Notes: generated from the letters alone by a model not told the origin. Positions 1 to 5,677 are shown, counted from the first letter of the stretch. The stretch: DNA of 5,736 nt from Fervidobacterium sp. UBA5837 (GCA_002432805.1 DJGV01000013.1:183918-189653); one strand, 5' to 3'. Made by a program: numbers and translations.

Positions 1-49
1 TGGGCTCATAACCCAAAGGTCGTGGGTTCAAATCCCACCCCCGCTACCA
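1..49 (+). tRNA. initiator tRNA-fMet (CAU), 3' part only
   Basis: This is the 3' part of a tRNA whose D arm and 5' acceptor strand lie outside the window. The anticodon loop CTCATAA occupies 5-11 with anticodon CAT at 7-9. It is closed by three consecutive G-C pairs (GGG 2-4 with CCC 12-14), the hallmark of initiator tRNA, plus a T1-A15 pair. The variable loop is AGGTC (17-21). The T arm is GTGGG / TTCAAAT / CCCAC (22-38). The acceptor 3' strand is CCCCGCT (39-45), the discriminator is A46, and CCA is encoded at 47-49. Elongator Met or Ile(CAU) tRNAs usually lack the GGG/CCC anticodon stem, so initiator is preferred. Position 72 reads T (45), whereas most bacterial initiators have A there. 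Confidence 0.88.
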
Positions 50-57
50 GAAGAGTG

Positions 58-84
58 AATGTCCCCTATTGAGGGGACATTTTT
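58..84 (+). terminator. intrinsic terminator of the tRNA transcript
   Basis: A perfect 10-bp stem lies 8 nt after the CCA end. Positions 58-67 (AATGTCCCCT) pair with 72-81 (AGGGGACATT) around an ATTG loop, and T81-T84 begins the U tract. This is a standard rho-independent terminator for the rightward tRNA transcript. Confidence 0.88.
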
Positions 85-106
85 GTATGTTATATGAGAA
101 AAATCT

Positions 107-135
107 AAAAACCGGGCTATCTGCCCGGCTTTTTT
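107..135. terminator. bidirectional intrinsic terminator
   Basis: A 6-bp all-GC stem, CCGGGC (112-117) with GCCCGG (123-128), encloses the loop TATCT. A run of A (107-111) lies on one side and T (130-135) on the other. On the minus strand the hairpin is followed by TTTTTAGATTTTT, so it should end the leftward htrA-rodA-side unit. On the plus strand it is followed by CTTTTTT and would back up the tRNA terminator. It sits between convergent units, where bidirectional terminators are expected. Confidence 0.88.
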
Positions 136-167
136 ATCTTATTTTCTAGCTTCCTCTATCTGCCCGG
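117..167. repeat. 12-bp direct repeat joining gene end and terminator
   Basis: The 12-mer CTATCTGCCCGG occurs exactly at 117-128 and 156-167. In the leftward transcript the second copy encodes the last three residues (P-G-R) and the TAG stop of the membrane protein gene. The first copy is the 5' arm plus loop of the terminator. The 3' arm (112-117) could therefore also pair with the end of the coding region. It may be a small local duplication or chance. Confidence 0.7.
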
Positions 168-794
168 TATGTACAACGAGAATTTCGTTCCGAAGTCTTC
201 GTACGTGTTTTCTGTGAGTTGAACTACCTTTGTGGGGTGAAATTTCGTTCCAACACCAAAGAAGAGTAGATACACTTTACCTGTTTTTCCCACAACTATC
301 GTGGCTTCCGGTGGAACAATTATATCGTAGTTTGTCTTTATCCTAGGTTCTTTGAAATAGAAGAATTTGTAATTTTCTAACCCTGGTTTGACTTCTCTGT
401 TGAAGTACGTGTTTTCCTTATCTTTTATCGTTATCCATACGTTTTCATTTCCGCCGACAAAGATCATGAAATATCCGGTTGTCGGATCGTCCGATACATT
501 TGAAAGAACCTTTTCAAAATCGTATCCGAAGTCCTTTAGATAATTTACAGACGAGATGTATTTATCAACAAGCGAATTTGGTCCAACAAGGCCTTTCACA
601 TTCTCTACCTCGGTATTCAATTCAGAAACTTTTGAATCAACGTACCTTTTCATCTCTTCATACTTCGCCAATATCTCGCGGTACCTAATGAAATTTCCTA
701 TTGAAAGAACAACGGATATTATAACGATGATAAAAAACAAGACACCGAAAAATGATGAAAGGTCACGGGTTTTACGCTTTTTAGTAACTGCCAC
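156..794 (-). CDS. single-pass membrane protein with coiled coil, unknown function, downstream of rodA
   Basis: I do not recognise this family. From the start chosen here the protein has 212 residues. It has a short basic cytoplasmic tail (about 1-13, KKRKTR), one hydrophobic helix (about 15-35), then a heptad-like charged stretch predicted as a coiled coil (about 37-66). An extracytoplasmic domain of about 135 residues follows, rich in aromatic and beta-type residues. This is a bitopic, N-in topology. The start is the GTG at 794-792. GGGGTGAT (808-801), which resembles the consensus GGAGGTGAT, lies 6 nt before it and overlaps the rodA stop. A longer in-frame version from GTG at 836 (226 residues) would overlap rodA by 35 nt but has no good ribosome binding site. 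The tight placement after rodA implies co-transcription and suggests, as inference only, a role in wall synthesis. The topology recalls FtsB/DivIC or MreC, but I see no sequence match to either. G-T-K-F and E-N-T-Y each occur twice in the C-terminal domain. Confidence 0.82.
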   Translation of the reverse strand: MAVTKKRKTRDLSSFFGVLFFIIVIISVVLSIGNFIRYREILAKYEEMKRYVDSKVSELNTEVENVKGLVGPNSLVDKYISSVNYLKDFGYDFEKVLSNVSDDPTTGYFMIFVGGNENVWITIKDKENTYFNREVKPGLENYKFFYFKEPRIKTNYDIIVPPEATIVVGKTGKVYLLFFGVGTKFHPTKVVQLTENTYEDFGTKFSLYIPGR

Positions 795-800
795 AGTCTT

Positions 801-808
801 ATCACCCC
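801..808 (-). promoter_or_regulatory. ribosome binding site overlapping the rodA stop
   Basis: GGGGTGAT on the minus strand matches the anti-Shine-Dalgarno complement GGAGGTGAT except for one G that can wobble-pair. It contains the rodA TGA stop (804-802) and precedes GTG 794-792 by 6 nt. This decides the start of the downstream membrane protein and suggests translational coupling to rodA. Confidence 0.6.
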
Positions 809-1908
809 ACTGGTCTTGGTGCTTTAGATATCGCACTTGCTTTCACTAACAACCCAACAAGCATTGAAAAAACTACAGTCGACGTGCCACCATAGCTCAT
901 GAATGGTAAAGGAATCCCTGTGACCGGCATGATGCCTAAGTTCATTCCTACGTTCTCAAAGACATGAAATGCAAAAACACTGCTGGCACCAGTTACAACA
1001 TATCGCCAATAGTTATCTTTGTATTTCTCTATTCTAAGCATTGGTAGTAATATTATTGTACCATAAAGTGCTAATAAAATCAAAGCACCGATGAAGCCAA
1101 ATTGTTCTGCATAAGCTGAGAAGATGAAATCGGTATATTGCATGGGAACTAGATGTAAGTTTGTAGCTGTGCCAAGATTGTATCCTGTACCATCCATACC
1201 CCCGTTGGCGATTGCCACTTTTGACATGATCGTATTGTACGCACCCGCTTGAAAATGTTCTTGTGGATTGAAGAGTGCAAGTATCCTTAATCGTTGGTAA
1301 TCTTCTAAAACTGTGTAGAATGCTATTGGTGCTGCAATTATTCCTACGATGATTATCGCAAATATGTATTTTTTATTTACATCACTGGAAATCATCATCA
1401 CAAACCATACGAAAACCATGAGTATCGTCATTCCAAGGTCCGGTTCTAAAAAGATGAAACCGGCAGGTAGAATAACAGCTAAAGAATACATAAATTTCCT
1501 ATCTTTTTGACTTTGTGAGAATACGTTGGAAAGTAATAATATGATCGATATCTTAAATAATTCAGATGGCTGAAGATCAAACGGCCCTATGTCTATCCAT
1601 CTCTTTGCACCGTAAACTGTCTTTCCGAAGAATAGTACAAGTACTAACAATATCACTGAAACAGCATAAAGATATTTTCCGTAGCGCTTTATACGGGCCT
1701 CTTTTTCGAAGATTACGTAAAACATGGCAACTAACGAGACTAAGTCCCATATGATCTGCTTTACAAATCTTCCTTGTTGTTCAGTACCCCAGACAACGCT
1801 TCTTAAAGTGATGAGTCCAAGAATCATGATAGCTATCGTAACTGCTATCAATATGTAATCTCCGATAGAAAATTCATTTTCTCTCAATCTCTTGAATTTG
1901 TACTCCAT
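802..1908 (-). CDS. rodA: RodA, SEDS-family peptidoglycan glycosyltransferase
   Basis: This integral membrane protein polymerises lipid II into glycan strands during cell elongation, working with a class B penicillin-binding protein (family knowledge). Its 368 residues match the usual RodA length (E. coli 370), with about ten hydrophobic helices. Diagnostic motifs are visible: G-A-K-R-W-I (100-105), L-Q-P-S-E-L-F-K (112-119, with the conserved E116 and K119), E-P-D-L-G (155-159), T-D-F-I-F (259-263) and the C-terminal N-x-G-M-x-L-G..P-V-T-G-I-P-L-P-F-M-S-Y-G-G (319-341). D260 aligns with the catalytically essential E. coli D262. The usual L-P-E-x-H-T-D loop reads V-P-M-Q-Y-T-D here, losing the Glu and His. 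FtsW is the paralogous alternative; the short N-terminus, length and G-P-F-x-x-Q-P-S-E context favour RodA. The start is ATG 1908, behind a modest AGGGGAT site about 11 nt upstream. The gene is followed at once by a coupled membrane protein gene. Confidence 0.93.
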   Translation of the reverse strand: MEYKFKRLRENEFSIGDYILIAVTIAIMILGLITLRSVVWGTEQQGRFVKQIIWDLVSLVAMFYVIFEKEARIKRYGKYLYAVSVILLVLVLFFGKTVYGAKRWIDIGPFDLQPSELFKISIILLLSNVFSQSQKDRKFMYSLAVILPAGFIFLEPDLGMTILMVFVWFVMMISSDVNKKYIFAIIIVGIIAAPIAFYTVLEDYQRLRILALFNPQEHFQAGAYNTIMSKVAIANGGMDGTGYNLGTATNLHLVPMQYTDFIFSAYAEQFGFIGALILLALYGTIILLPMLRIEKYKDNYWRYVVTGASSVFAFHVFENVGMNLGIMPVTGIPLPFMSYGGTSTVVFSMLVGLLVKASAISKAPRPVG

Positions 1909-1963
1909 TGGCTAATCATCCCCTGCTTTTTCGCCAAATCTATTACTCAGTTACACAAGTACA

Positions 1964-1992
1964 ATTATACAGAAAATCCCCGCAATTGAATA
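1964..1992 (-). promoter_or_regulatory. candidate rodA promoter
   Basis: A perfect -10 hexamer TATAAT lies on the minus strand at 1969-1964, just after the htrA terminator and 55 nt before the rodA ATG. The -35 region at a 17-nt spacing reads TATTCA (1992-1987), which is weak and lies inside the terminator loop. It would give rodA and the following gene a start independent of htrA, with a leader of about 50 nt. Perfect -10 matches are common in AT-rich DNA, so confidence is limited. Confidence 0.45.
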
Positions 1993-2001
1993 GCGGGGAT
2001 T
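1973..2001 (-). terminator. intrinsic terminator after htrA
   Basis: An 8- to 9-bp stem is formed by AATCCCCGC (1975-1983) and GCGGGGATT (1993-2001) around a 9-nt loop. On the minus strand the stem runs into TTTT (1976-1973) followed by CTG, so the U tract is short and some read-through into rodA is likely. It lies about 48 nt beyond the htrA stop codon. Confidence 0.75.
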
Positions 2002-2048
2002 CCTTTACAACCATTTATCATTTATTATCTATCTGTCATAAATCATCT

Positions 2049-3416
2049 TTAACCATCGTACCGGAACGAATAAACTGATCTTACGCCATTGTAGTAGTAG
2101 AATATTCCAACGTAATCACCATTCTTGATGTTTCCTACCGTTGAATTCCAAGAGTTTACATCCCTGATATCGTATGCAAATCCATTGATCGATATTCTCC
2201 ATATGAGCGTACCAACTTTTATGTATTTATTGCTAGATTCTTTTACGATGACACCGTCTTCACTGGCTGGTATCTTGTACTTGTTTCTGTCGTCATTCGA
2301 AACATTTGAAACTTTGATACCGTAAAATTCTCTTGCTGTGCTGCTTGAAGAAGTCTCAGTTGGTAATGTCCCAAGTGTAACGTCAATTGTGATTTCCTTT
2401 CCATTTCTGTTTACTGTGACTTTTACTTTAGTACCAGGTGTGTAATTTCTTATAAGGGATGTCAATTCAGCTGCTTCTTCAACAAGCGAACCGTTGATCT
2501 TTACGATAACATCTCCTTCTTTGATACCAGCCTTTTCTGCTGGGGAGCCTTTATCAATTTGAGCAACGTAGACACCTTTTGTCACTTTCAGTCCAAGACT
2601 CTTGGCAAGTGAATCAGTCACGGTCTGTGGATAGACACCAAGGTATGCCTTTTCAACTTTTCCTGTCGCTATTATTTGGTTTATGAATCTCTTTGCTGTG
2701 TTGATTGGTATTGCAAAACCGATATTAGCAGCTGCACTTGGATTGATTATCGCTGTATTGATACCTATAACTTGACCGTATATGTTGAGTAGTGGCCCAC
2801 CACTGTTACCTGGGTTAATTGCGGCATCTGTCTGAATGAGATTTGTGTAATATCCACTCCCATCTGGCTTTGGTATCTTCCTACCTGTTGCGGAAATACC
2901 TCCAAGCGTGACTGTGTGTTGGAACCCGAGCGGATTACCAATTGCAATCGCCCATTCACCAATTTCCAGCTTGTCCGAGTCACCCAATTCTATTACTGGT
3001 ATATCTTTATTTGGCTTGATCTTTACAACTGCAAGATCTAGTTCCTCATCACCGCCAACATACTGTGCATCGTAGCTATCCCCGTTTAGAAGTGTAACAG
3101 TGATCTTCTTTGCGCCTTGAACAACGTGGTAGTTAGTTACGATGTATCCCTCTTTACTAATTATGAAACCGGAACCAACTGCATCCGATTCTTCGTACTG
3201 TTGTGGTATATCACCAAAAAATTGCTTGTAGAATTCCATGATGAACGGGTCTATAGATATCTCTGTTTGGACAACCACGTCTATTTTGACAACTGCAGGT
3301 GCAGCAGCCTTAACAACGTTCACTATGGGGCTTTTGTAATCAGCATTTACCTGAGCAAGCGACAAAACTGACACAAACAACATTATACCGAACAATGCCT
3401 TTTTCATATTCTTCAT
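2049..3416 (-). CDS. htrA: HtrA/DegP-family periplasmic serine protease-chaperone
   Basis: This exported trypsin-like protease degrades or refolds damaged envelope proteins (family knowledge). It has 455 residues, normal for a two-PDZ HtrA. The signal peptide has a K-rich start and hydrophobic core at about 7-20, with likely cleavage after S-L-A (21) or V-N-A (25-26). There is no lipobox Cys, so the product should be soluble in the periplasm. The protease domain (about 28-250) carries the triad H97 (T-N-Y-H-V-V), D127 (E-L-D-L-A-V-V) and S205 (P-G-N-S-G-G-P-L). PDZ1 (about 256-350) is canonical, with Y-L-G-V and S-P-A-E-K-A-G-I-K-E-G-D-V-I. A Ser/Thr linker (354-360) follows. The last 93 residues occupy the PDZ2 position but lack the A-G-L-x-x-G-D-x-I core. 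The start is ATG 3416, 7 nt after AAGGAGGT (3432-3424). The gene is divergent from the TPR gene. An extended -10 promoter lies about 115 nt upstream, and I see no CIRCE element. Confidence 0.96.
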   Translation of the reverse strand: MKNMKKALFGIMLFVSVLSLAQVNADYKSPIVNVVKAAAPAVVKIDVVVQTEISIDPFIMEFYKQFFGDIPQQYEESDAVGSGFIISKEGYIVTNYHVVQGAKKITVTLLNGDSYDAQYVGGDEELDLAVVKIKPNKDIPVIELGDSDKLEIGEWAIAIGNPLGFQHTVTLGGISATGRKIPKPDGSGYYTNLIQTDAAINPGNSGGPLLNIYGQVIGINTAIINPSAAANIGFAIPINTAKRFINQIIATGKVEKAYLGVYPQTVTDSLAKSLGLKVTKGVYVAQIDKGSPAEKAGIKEGDVIVKINGSLVEEAAELTSLIRNYTPGTKVKVTVNRNGKEITIDVTLGTLPTETSSSSTAREFYGIKVSNVSNDDRNKYKIPASEDGVIVKESSNKYIKVGTLIWRISINGFAYDIRDVNSWNSTVGNIKNGDYVGIFYYYNGVRSVYSFRYDG

Positions 3417-3531
3417 AGCACATACCTCCTTTTAGTCTTTTTTGGTTTTTTTGGGCTTACTAATCTTCTCACTATACTGCTCGTTTTTCCAAATCTTATA
3501 CTTATGCTTCATCTCCCAAATTCTCGATTAC

Positions 3532-3540
3532 ATTATATCA
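3532..3540 (-). promoter_or_regulatory. htrA promoter (extended -10)
   Basis: The minus strand reads TGATATAAT at 3540-3532, a perfect -10 hexamer with the TGn extension. The -35 position (about 3560-3555) reads GAATTT and is weak, as is usual for extended -10 promoters. Transcription would start near 3525, giving htrA a leader of about 109 nt. Nearer -10-like hexamers (TATAAG 3500-3495, TATAGT 3476-3471) have no good -35 partner. Confidence 0.6.
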
Positions 3541-3544
3541 TTGT

Positions 3545-3706
3545 CTAGCTTAGAAAATTCTTAGAATTCACTTTTTTCAATGTCTCTTCCATACCTCCCT
3601 TACCTTCCTTGTCATTACCGATGATTGCATTTTTGATGTCAATAATCGAATAACTAGTAAGCACATCGGTATTTGGGGAGTAATTGAATATTTCTGATAA
3701 TATCAT
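3545..3706 (-). CDS. possible small protein (53 aa) upstream of htrA, unknown
   Basis: This minus-strand frame is open from a TAA at 3730-3728 to TAG 3547-3545. The first ATG is 3706, giving 53 residues that begin MILSEIFNYSP and end KKVNSKNFLS. I do not recognise it. In favour, codons show a strong purine-first, RNY-like bias (runs such as ATT ATT GAC ATC; GGT AAT GAC), and a frame this long is uncommon by chance in such DNA. Against, there is no proper ribosome binding site (AGG abuts the ATG), no clear promoter, and the frame ends 8 nt before the htrA -10 box. A shorter start at ATG 3592 (15 codons, MEETLKKVNSKNFLS) has GGGAGGT directly before it, too close to work well. It could be a small gene, the decayed 3' end of a lost gene, or chance. 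There is no signal peptide or membrane segment. Confidence 0.35.
   Translation of the reverse strand: MILSEIFNYSPNTDVLTSYSIIDIKNAIIGNDKEGKGGMEETLKKVNSKNFLS
3556..3568. promoter_or_regulatory. 13-bp palindrome at htrA -35 region, possible operator
   Basis: AATTCT-T-AGAATT is a perfect inverted repeat with a one-base centre. It lies about 31-43 nt upstream of the inferred htrA transcription start, overlapping or abutting the -35 position. Such placement suits a dimeric regulator. It could equally be a chance AT-rich palindrome, and it lies within the last codons of the small frame. Confidence 0.3.
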
Positions 3707-3749
3707 CCTGTTTCTATCGATTTCTGTTTAAGTACTACGTTTTACTATA

Positions 3750-3778
3750 TTTACTTTGATGAAGAAATATGATAAAAT
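3750..3778 (+). promoter_or_regulatory. promoter of the TPR-prepilin peptidase operon
   Basis: A TTTACT -35 box (3750-3755, 4 of 6 consensus) and a TAAAAT -10 box (3773-3778, 5 of 6) are separated by 17 nt. An overlapping alternative -10, TATGAT (3768-3773), has no -35 at a normal distance. The start would be near 3785, leaving a leader of about 30 nt. Confidence 0.5.
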
Positions 3779-3796
3779 GTAAATACCAAGTTACAA

Positions 3797-3808
3797 AAAA
3801 GGGAGGTG
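3797..3808 (+). promoter_or_regulatory. ribosome binding site that sets the TPR gene start
   Basis: AAAAGGGAGGTG (3797-3808) is a near-perfect Shine-Dalgarno site ending 6 nt before ATG 3815. The in-frame GTG at 3806 lies inside this site and the TTG at 3809 abuts it, so neither can be the start. The longer reading from 3806 is rejected in favour of 3815. Confidence 0.85.
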
Positions 3809-3814
3809 TTGTTA

Positions 3815-4894
3815 ATGATCATAAGGCTCATCTTGGGCTCAAAAAGTGATTTTACAATGGAAATCAACGAAGAAACACCCATTTTGGTTATTTTACGTGA
3901 CCTTTTCTATTCTGGTGACTGGCGTAACATGAAAAGAGATTTTGAAAGTGTTCCTGAATTGTACAAGCAGATTGAAATGCTTGAAGAGATCGAAAGGAAG
4001 ATTACATCTCTCAACGAGATGATTTACGAACCGATCGTTTGGACGGAAGTAGTGGAGTTCCTTGAGAAATATGGATTTACACCAGAAAGTTTGATGAATG
4101 TAACAGCAGATGGATTGTACGAATTGGCGATAGAATATGCAGACAAGAATCAAGCAGATACTGCAAAAGATATTCTGAAATTTGCCACAAAGGTTGACAA
4201 GAATTATGCTCCTGCTTACGAACTTTACGGTTCTCTCTTACTTGAAGAAGGGGACGTAGAAGGGGCTATTAAATATCTAAATAGATCTATCGAAATTGAT
4301 CCTTGGTTAGTTCAGTCGTATTCAATGTTAGGTGAGGCATACTACAATATGGGTAAGTACGAAACGGCCATAGAATATTGGGAAAAGGAAATTACACTTT
4401 CTCCTAGTGATACGTTTACATATTTCATGCTGGCTGATGCCTACACAAAGATTGGTGACCTGGGGAAGGCAGTTGAAGTACTTGAGAAGTTTAGACTCAA
4501 CAGTGAGAATAGCATAATTGCTCTTTATGAACTTGCAGGGCTTTACAGAAAGCTTGGTAATGAAGCTAAAGCCAAAGAGTACGAGAGTCTACTCATGGAA
4601 GTCGATCCTCAAAAGGACCCAAATGGTATAGAAATTTGGGCAAAGGTGCATCTCAAAAAGGGAAATTACGAGAAGGTTATAAATACCGTGGAGAGTATTA
4701 TCAACACGAATTCTGAAGCGAGGCATCTGAGTCTCATACTTGCCGTGGCTTATGCAAAGACTGGTAAGATGGATATGGCGAGGCAAGTGATCGATGAACT
4801 CAAGGAAGACAATTTCTGGTATCTATATGGGAAAAAGGAATTTTTCGATGAATTACTTACGCAGAGTGAAAAGGAAAAATGTGGAATAGTCTGA
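3815..4894 (+). CDS. cytoplasmic TPR-repeat protein
   Basis: This is a 359-residue protein with no signal peptide or membrane helix, built mostly of tetratricopeptide repeats, which form helical scaffolds for protein-protein contacts. Repeats recognisable by the L-G/A-Y...A...P pattern start near 98, 132, 166, 200 and 234, with two weaker ones near 271 and 304. The clearest are at 132-165 (A-Y-E-L-Y-G...A-I...I-D-P) and 166-199 (S-Y-S-M-L-G-E-A-Y...A-I-E-Y-W). The first 95 residues are not TPR: a hydrophobic beta-like start (M-I-I-R-L-I-L-G), then acidic helices (about 50-70). The C-terminal 25 residues are charged. The partner and process cannot be read from the repeats. The overlap of 16 nt with the prepilin peptidase gene suggests a shared role, possibly in assembling or regulating a type IV pilus-like or secretion machine. 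That is inference only. Confidence 0.92.
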   Translation: MIIRLILGSKSDFTMEINEETPILVILRDLFYSGDWRNMKRDFESVPELYKQIEMLEEIERKITSLNEMIYEPIVWTEVVEFLEKYGFTPESLMNVTADGLYELAIEYADKNQADTAKDILKFATKVDKNYAPAYELYGSLLLEEGDVEGAIKYLNRSIEIDPWLVQSYSMLGEAYYNMGKYETAIEYWEKEITLSPSDTFTYFMLADAYTKIGDLGKAVEVLEKFRLNSENSIIALYELAGLYRKLGNEAKAKEYESLLMEVDPQKDPNGIEIWAKVHLKKGNYEKVINTVESIINTNSEARHLSLILAVAYAKTGKMDMARQVIDELKEDNFWYLYGKKEFFDELLTQSEKEKCGIV

Positions 4895-5592
4895 TTTTAT
4901 TGTTCTGGTTTATCATTGGGGCAGTATTTGGAAGTTTCGCAAATGTATTGATATATCGTCCTATGGCGGGGCTCAAATTAACAGAGCCCCGCTTTTCGAT
5001 ATGCCCAAATTGTGGTGCCACAATTCGCTGGTACGATAATGTGCCAATTCTAAGCTACCTTGTACTAAGGGGACGATGCAGGGATTGTGGTGCAAAGATA
5101 AGTATACGCTACCCGATAATTGAGATTACATACGCACTTTCGTTTTTGCTCAATCATGCAATCTTCCCAATGGATTTGGCTATAGTGTTGGATATCATCT
5201 TCACCGTTTCTATACCAGCAATCTTCATCGATTTACGTAAGATGCTTCTTCCAGACTACACTTGGATTTGCACTTTGGTTGCCAGTATCTACGCAAATTT
5301 TTATCACTTTGCAGATTACTGGCTACTTGACATAATCGGTGCAGTCGTAGCGTTGACCATATTGTTACTCTTGAAGATGAGATACAAAGATGGTATAGGT
5401 GCTGGAGATCTTTTCCTTCTTCCAACATTTGCCTACGCGTGCGGATTTGTCTACATGCCTTTCTTATTGTTATTTTCCTCACTCTTGGGTATAATATTCG
5501 GGGCTGTGAAAAAGAGTAAGGTTATTCCTTTTGGACCCGTAATCATATCTGTTGGATATGTATTGGTCTTTTTGAGATACGTGCTTAAATGA
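4879..5592 (+). CDS. pilD: type IV prepilin peptidase / N-methyltransferase (A24 family)
   Basis: This polytopic membrane aspartyl protease removes the leader from type IV prepilins and pseudopilins, and in this family usually N-methylates the new first residue (family knowledge). It has 237 residues, slightly short for the full two-domain form. The N-terminal domain has G-S-F-A-N-V-L-I-Y-R-P (18-28) and the four-Cys zinc site C42-x2-C45 ... C67-x2-C70, typical of the bifunctional enzymes. Catalytic aspartates are D118 in I-D-L-R-K-M-L-L-P-D (117-126) and D177 in G-I-G-A-G-D (172-177). I-P-F-G-P-V-I (216-222) is the usual C-terminal motif. About eight hydrophobic helices are visible. The common G-x-G-D-x-K-L reads G-A-G-D-L-F-L here, losing the Lys. 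The start ATG 4879 lies within the end of the TPR gene after AAGGA (4871-4875), pointing to translational coupling. No pilin gene is in the window. Confidence 0.96.
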   Translation: MWNSLILLFWFIIGAVFGSFANVLIYRPMAGLKLTEPRFSICPNCGATIRWYDNVPILSYLVLRGRCRDCGAKISIRYPIIEITYALSFLLNHAIFPMDLAIVLDIIFTVSIPAIFIDLRKMLLPDYTWICTLVASIYANFYHFADYWLLDIIGAVVALTILLLLKMRYKDGIGAGDLFLLPTFAYACGFVYMPFLLLFSSLLGIIFGAVKKSKVIPFGPVIISVGYVLVFLRYVLK

Positions 5593-5647
5593 TTTGCGCC
5601 GAATGGATACCCTTTTGAAAGCGCAGCATCGATAATTTTTCAACATG

Positions 5648-5677
5648 TTGTTTTATGGCGATAACGTATGCTATAAT
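5648..5677 (+). promoter_or_regulatory. extended -10 promoter reading out of the window
   Basis: TGCTATAAT (5669-5677) is a perfect TATAAT with the TGn extension. A weak -35, TTGTTT (5648-5653), lies 18 nt upstream of the hexamer. The start would be near 5684. It drives a rightward transcript beyond the window edge, separate from the prepilin peptidase operon. Confidence 0.6.

Larger units (their letters stand above)
3417..3814. other. divergent regulatory region between htrA and TPR gene
   Basis: These 398 bases separate two divergent genes. They hold the htrA leader (3417 to about 3525), the htrA extended -10 promoter, a 13-bp palindrome, a 53-codon minus-strand frame of uncertain status, and the TPR gene promoter and ribosome binding site. 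I found no tRNA, terminator-like hairpin, CIRCE element or known riboswitch here. The htrA leader of roughly 109 nt has no obvious strong hairpin and a purine-rich tract close to the ribosome binding site. Confidence 0.75.

Noticed and set aside
795..836. Longer start (GTG 836) for the membrane protein gene downstream of rodA
   Set aside because: It has no Shine-Dalgarno site and overlaps rodA by 35 nt, whereas GTG 794 has a strong GGGGTGAT site at proper spacing. It remains possible.
479..849. Plus-strand frames opposite the membrane protein gene
   Set aside because: These are antisense to a coherent membrane protein frame that has a good ribosome binding site and operon context.
2765..2983. 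72-codon minus-strand frame inside htrA
   Set aside because: It lies in another frame of the htrA protease domain, which has clear catalytic motifs; it is a shadow of that gene.
3806..3814. GTG 3806 or TTG 3809 as the TPR gene start
   Set aside because: The GTG lies inside the Shine-Dalgarno sequence and the TTG abuts it; ATG 3815 has ideal spacing.
3417..3814. CIRCE heat-shock operator near htrA
   Set aside because: No TTAGCACTC-N9-GAGTGCTAA-like inverted repeat is present on either strand.
3893..4153. 86-codon minus-strand frame opposite the TPR gene
   Set aside because: It is antisense to a well-supported coding region, with no ribosome binding site or recognisable domain.
5595..5640. 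Possible terminator after the prepilin peptidase gene
   Set aside because: TGCGC (5595-5599) can pair with GCGCA (5621-5625), but the stem is only 5 bp with a 21-nt loop, and the T run (5636-5640) is 10 nt away. Too weak to call.
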